Shown piece after piece: positions 62,801 through 64,000 of a stretch of 64,000 nucleotides of DNA (within the stretch, counting starts at the first letter, position 1; each line of letters starts with the position of its first letter). The stretch is from assembly GCF_000208745.1 (NCBI RefSeq), contig NC_030851.1, positions 3,624,634 through 3,688,633 of the forward strand, in the 5' to 3' direction. Both the position numbers and the translations under genes were made by a program. The DNA comes from Theobroma cacao. Lineage: Eukaryota; Streptophyta; Magnoliopsida; Malvales; Malvaceae. Below the pieces are notes generated by a model. It worked only from the letters and a program-made list of their open reading frames with translations, made no database searches and had not been told where the DNA came from.

Positions 62801-64000
62801 TTGATATGCATAATATCAATCTAATATATTTGCGACGTAATTTGGTGGAGGATTTGATCGAAGATACTGAAACATTCCATGACAAGGTTGTTGGTTCTTT
62901 TGTGAGAATAAGAATATCTGGTGCTGGTCAAAAGCAAGATTTGTATAGACTAGTGCAAGTTGTTGGTAAATACTTGGATAACTGTCTATCTTTGCATGTT
63001 TTTGACTTCAATACACTAGTAACAAAATCTCATAAGATTGTTAAATGCATTAACTATATGCTGTACAGGTACAAACAAAGTTGCTGAAACATATAGAGTT
63101 GGCAAAAGAACAACTGATTTTCTACTTGAGATTTTAAATTTAAATAAGACAGAGATCATATCGATTGATATTATATCAAATCAAGAGTTCACTGAGGTAA
63201 TTATTAGCTGAACATGGAATTACATGTTATTATTTCCTTTTGTCAATTTCCATCTGCATCTTTGATAAGGGGAGTTCTGTATCTTTTTCTCTGAATAAAG
63301 TAAATATGATCTTATCTGAAAATTTTTAGTTTAGATATTGAGACTTTGCTTTTTAGACACTTGTCAAATATATCTGTGTTAAAACTTTTTCATAAGTTAT
63401 CGCTTAGACACTTAGAGGCTTGTTTAATTTTATTTCTTTTGCTTGTAAAAGAAAATCTATTTCTCTTGTTCATGAAGCAAAATAGAAGGCATCAAAATAT
63501 CAGCAGTATTTTTAGCGTGTTATATTATCAAATCATGTTGGGCCAGTATCTTGTTTTGTTTATTTATATTGAAATCTTATTTCTTTTAAAAATAATGCTA
63601 AGTTGCCTGATCTGTTAGGATGAATGCAAGCGGCTGCGCCAGAGCATAAAGTGTGGACTTATCAACAGGCTGACTGTGGTAATTTTTCAGTTTTAGTTTA
63701 TCACATTTTTATATACTATTGAATAGTTATCTTTGTTTTTCTTTTAAATTTCATTGGGAGTCATTTTTAGAAGATCAATTGGTTGCTGCAGGGAGATATA
63801 CAGGAAAAGGCCATGGCAATCCAGGCAGTCAGAGTCAAAGATGTAAATATCTTTCTTTTGAACTAGGGTTATTGTATATGTGTATATATGTAGACACAAA
63901 TGCACACATACAATATTTTTATCTGTGGAGAATGTTTAATTAGTATGTTCTGCAATCTTGAAATGCATCACGTACACCATTACCTGTTGGCTAGTCTTGA
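56831..64000 (+). CDS. NERD: PHD/SWIB/Plus-3 chromatin protein, NERD / zinc finger CCCH 19/44 family (3' end outside window)
   Basis: Seven exons visible: 56831-58440, 58527-58606, 60537-60709, 62044-62965, 63069-63196, 63619-63678 and 63792-63842; the gene continues past the right edge. They give the first 1008 residues. Seen: an acidic N-terminal half with degenerate 30-residue repeats (residues 212-406); a basic KRKRGKNSNSK patch; a PHD finger beginning at Cys522 (CFICFDGGDLVLCDRR, then GCPKAYHTAC and WHLCSNC) with a further Cys-rich ring-like part; a SWIB/MDM2 domain at about 738-813; and a Plus-3 domain at about 878-990 (YLRRNLVEDLI, FVRIRI, YRLVQVVG). In Arabidopsis, NERD binds histone H3 and ARGONAUTE2 in non-canonical RNA-directed DNA methylation; the AGO hook, GYF and CCCH parts would lie outside. 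Placement within the family (NERD/C3H19 or C3H44) is tentative. Confidence 0.88.
57464..58048 (+). repeat. Degenerate 90-bp (30-residue) coding repeats
   Basis: Six 30-residue units and one 15-residue half unit within exon 1 of the NERD-like gene. Units begin EVAGVAEERG, CVADVVEERG, GLADMTERTG (half), EVAGVAVERE, VVVNMVEKSE, RVTDLVEKRE and GVVDMVEKSQ, and end MEET, MEEA, ILGET, IGEET, ILEDT, NLEDT. Each unit can itself be read as two related 15-residue halves. Confidence 0.8.
60832..61472. repeat. Tandem duplication in NERD-like intron 3, period about 322 bp
   Basis: Copy 1 runs from about 60832 to 61153 and copy 2 from about 61154 to 61472. Shared landmarks include CATTAAGTATG, TTTTAATYGATAGTTGGAAG, GCTAATAGGCTTATGATTG, TTCACATAATGTCAAA and the G-rich GGTGGGG end. 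The copies are visibly diverged, so the duplication is older than the 125-bp one near 40.7 kb. Confidence 0.85.

Noticed and set aside
1..64000. CRISPR arrays, bacterial operons, prophage or insertion sequences
   Set aside because: No regularly spaced repeats, no ribosome-binding sites or polycistronic layout; the genes are intron-bearing plant genes.

Overview
The window is nuclear DNA of a dicot plant. The genes have many short GT-AG introns in AT-rich surroundings. They encode chloroplast- and mitochondrion-targeted proteins, a secreted plant GH9 endoglucanase, a plant kinesin-7 with the NPK1-activating C-terminus, and a double B-box factor. The protein sequences look rosid-like and possibly Malvaceae, but that last step is a guess. 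Nothing points to bacterial, phage or viral DNA.

Layout: 1-1000 (+), the 3' part of arginine decarboxylase. 4206-6602 (+), UFD1. 7641-11210 (-), a plastid SDR39U1/GC1-type epimerase-family protein, divergent from 11688-11954 (+), the mitochondrial ribosomal protein bS31/bTHXm; these two share a roughly 480 bp promoter region with a perfect CCAAT-containing inverted repeat. 13227-14181 (-), an unrecognised four-helix membrane protein made of two repeats, one per exon. 15620-17918 (-), complex I subunit NDUFB9/B22. 19268-25078 (-), a 13-exon KIN-7 kinesin. 25079-32536, mostly empty AT-rich DNA. 32537-34011 (+), a BBX18/19-type B-box protein. 35450-36213, coding-like debris or unassigned exons. 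36426-38599 (-), plastid fructose-bisphosphate aldolase. 39811-40560 (-), an acidic plant protein of unknown function with an EAR-like motif and a tandem duplication in its inferred 5'-UTR intron. 41961-42032 (-), tRNA-Glu(CTC). 42148-42919, a decayed LINE 3' end. 45212-47763 (-), a GH9 endoglucanase. 53441-55416 (+), a nine-knuckle CCHC protein. 56831 to the right edge (+), the first seven exons of a PHD/SWIB/Plus-3 protein of the NERD/C3H19-C3H44 family.

The genes are a usual plant mixture of housekeeping, organelle, cell-wall, division and chromatin functions and do not form a pathway cluster. I found no convincing new multi-gene system. The best unexplained items are the exon-duplicated four-helix membrane protein, the inverted repeat in the GC1/bS31 bidirectional promoter, the unidentified coding-like stretch at 35.4-36.2 kb, and the 30-residue acidic repeats in the NERD-like protein. 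Exon limits were read by eye from GT/AG sites, reading-phase continuity and family knowledge; transcript ends are mostly not defined.
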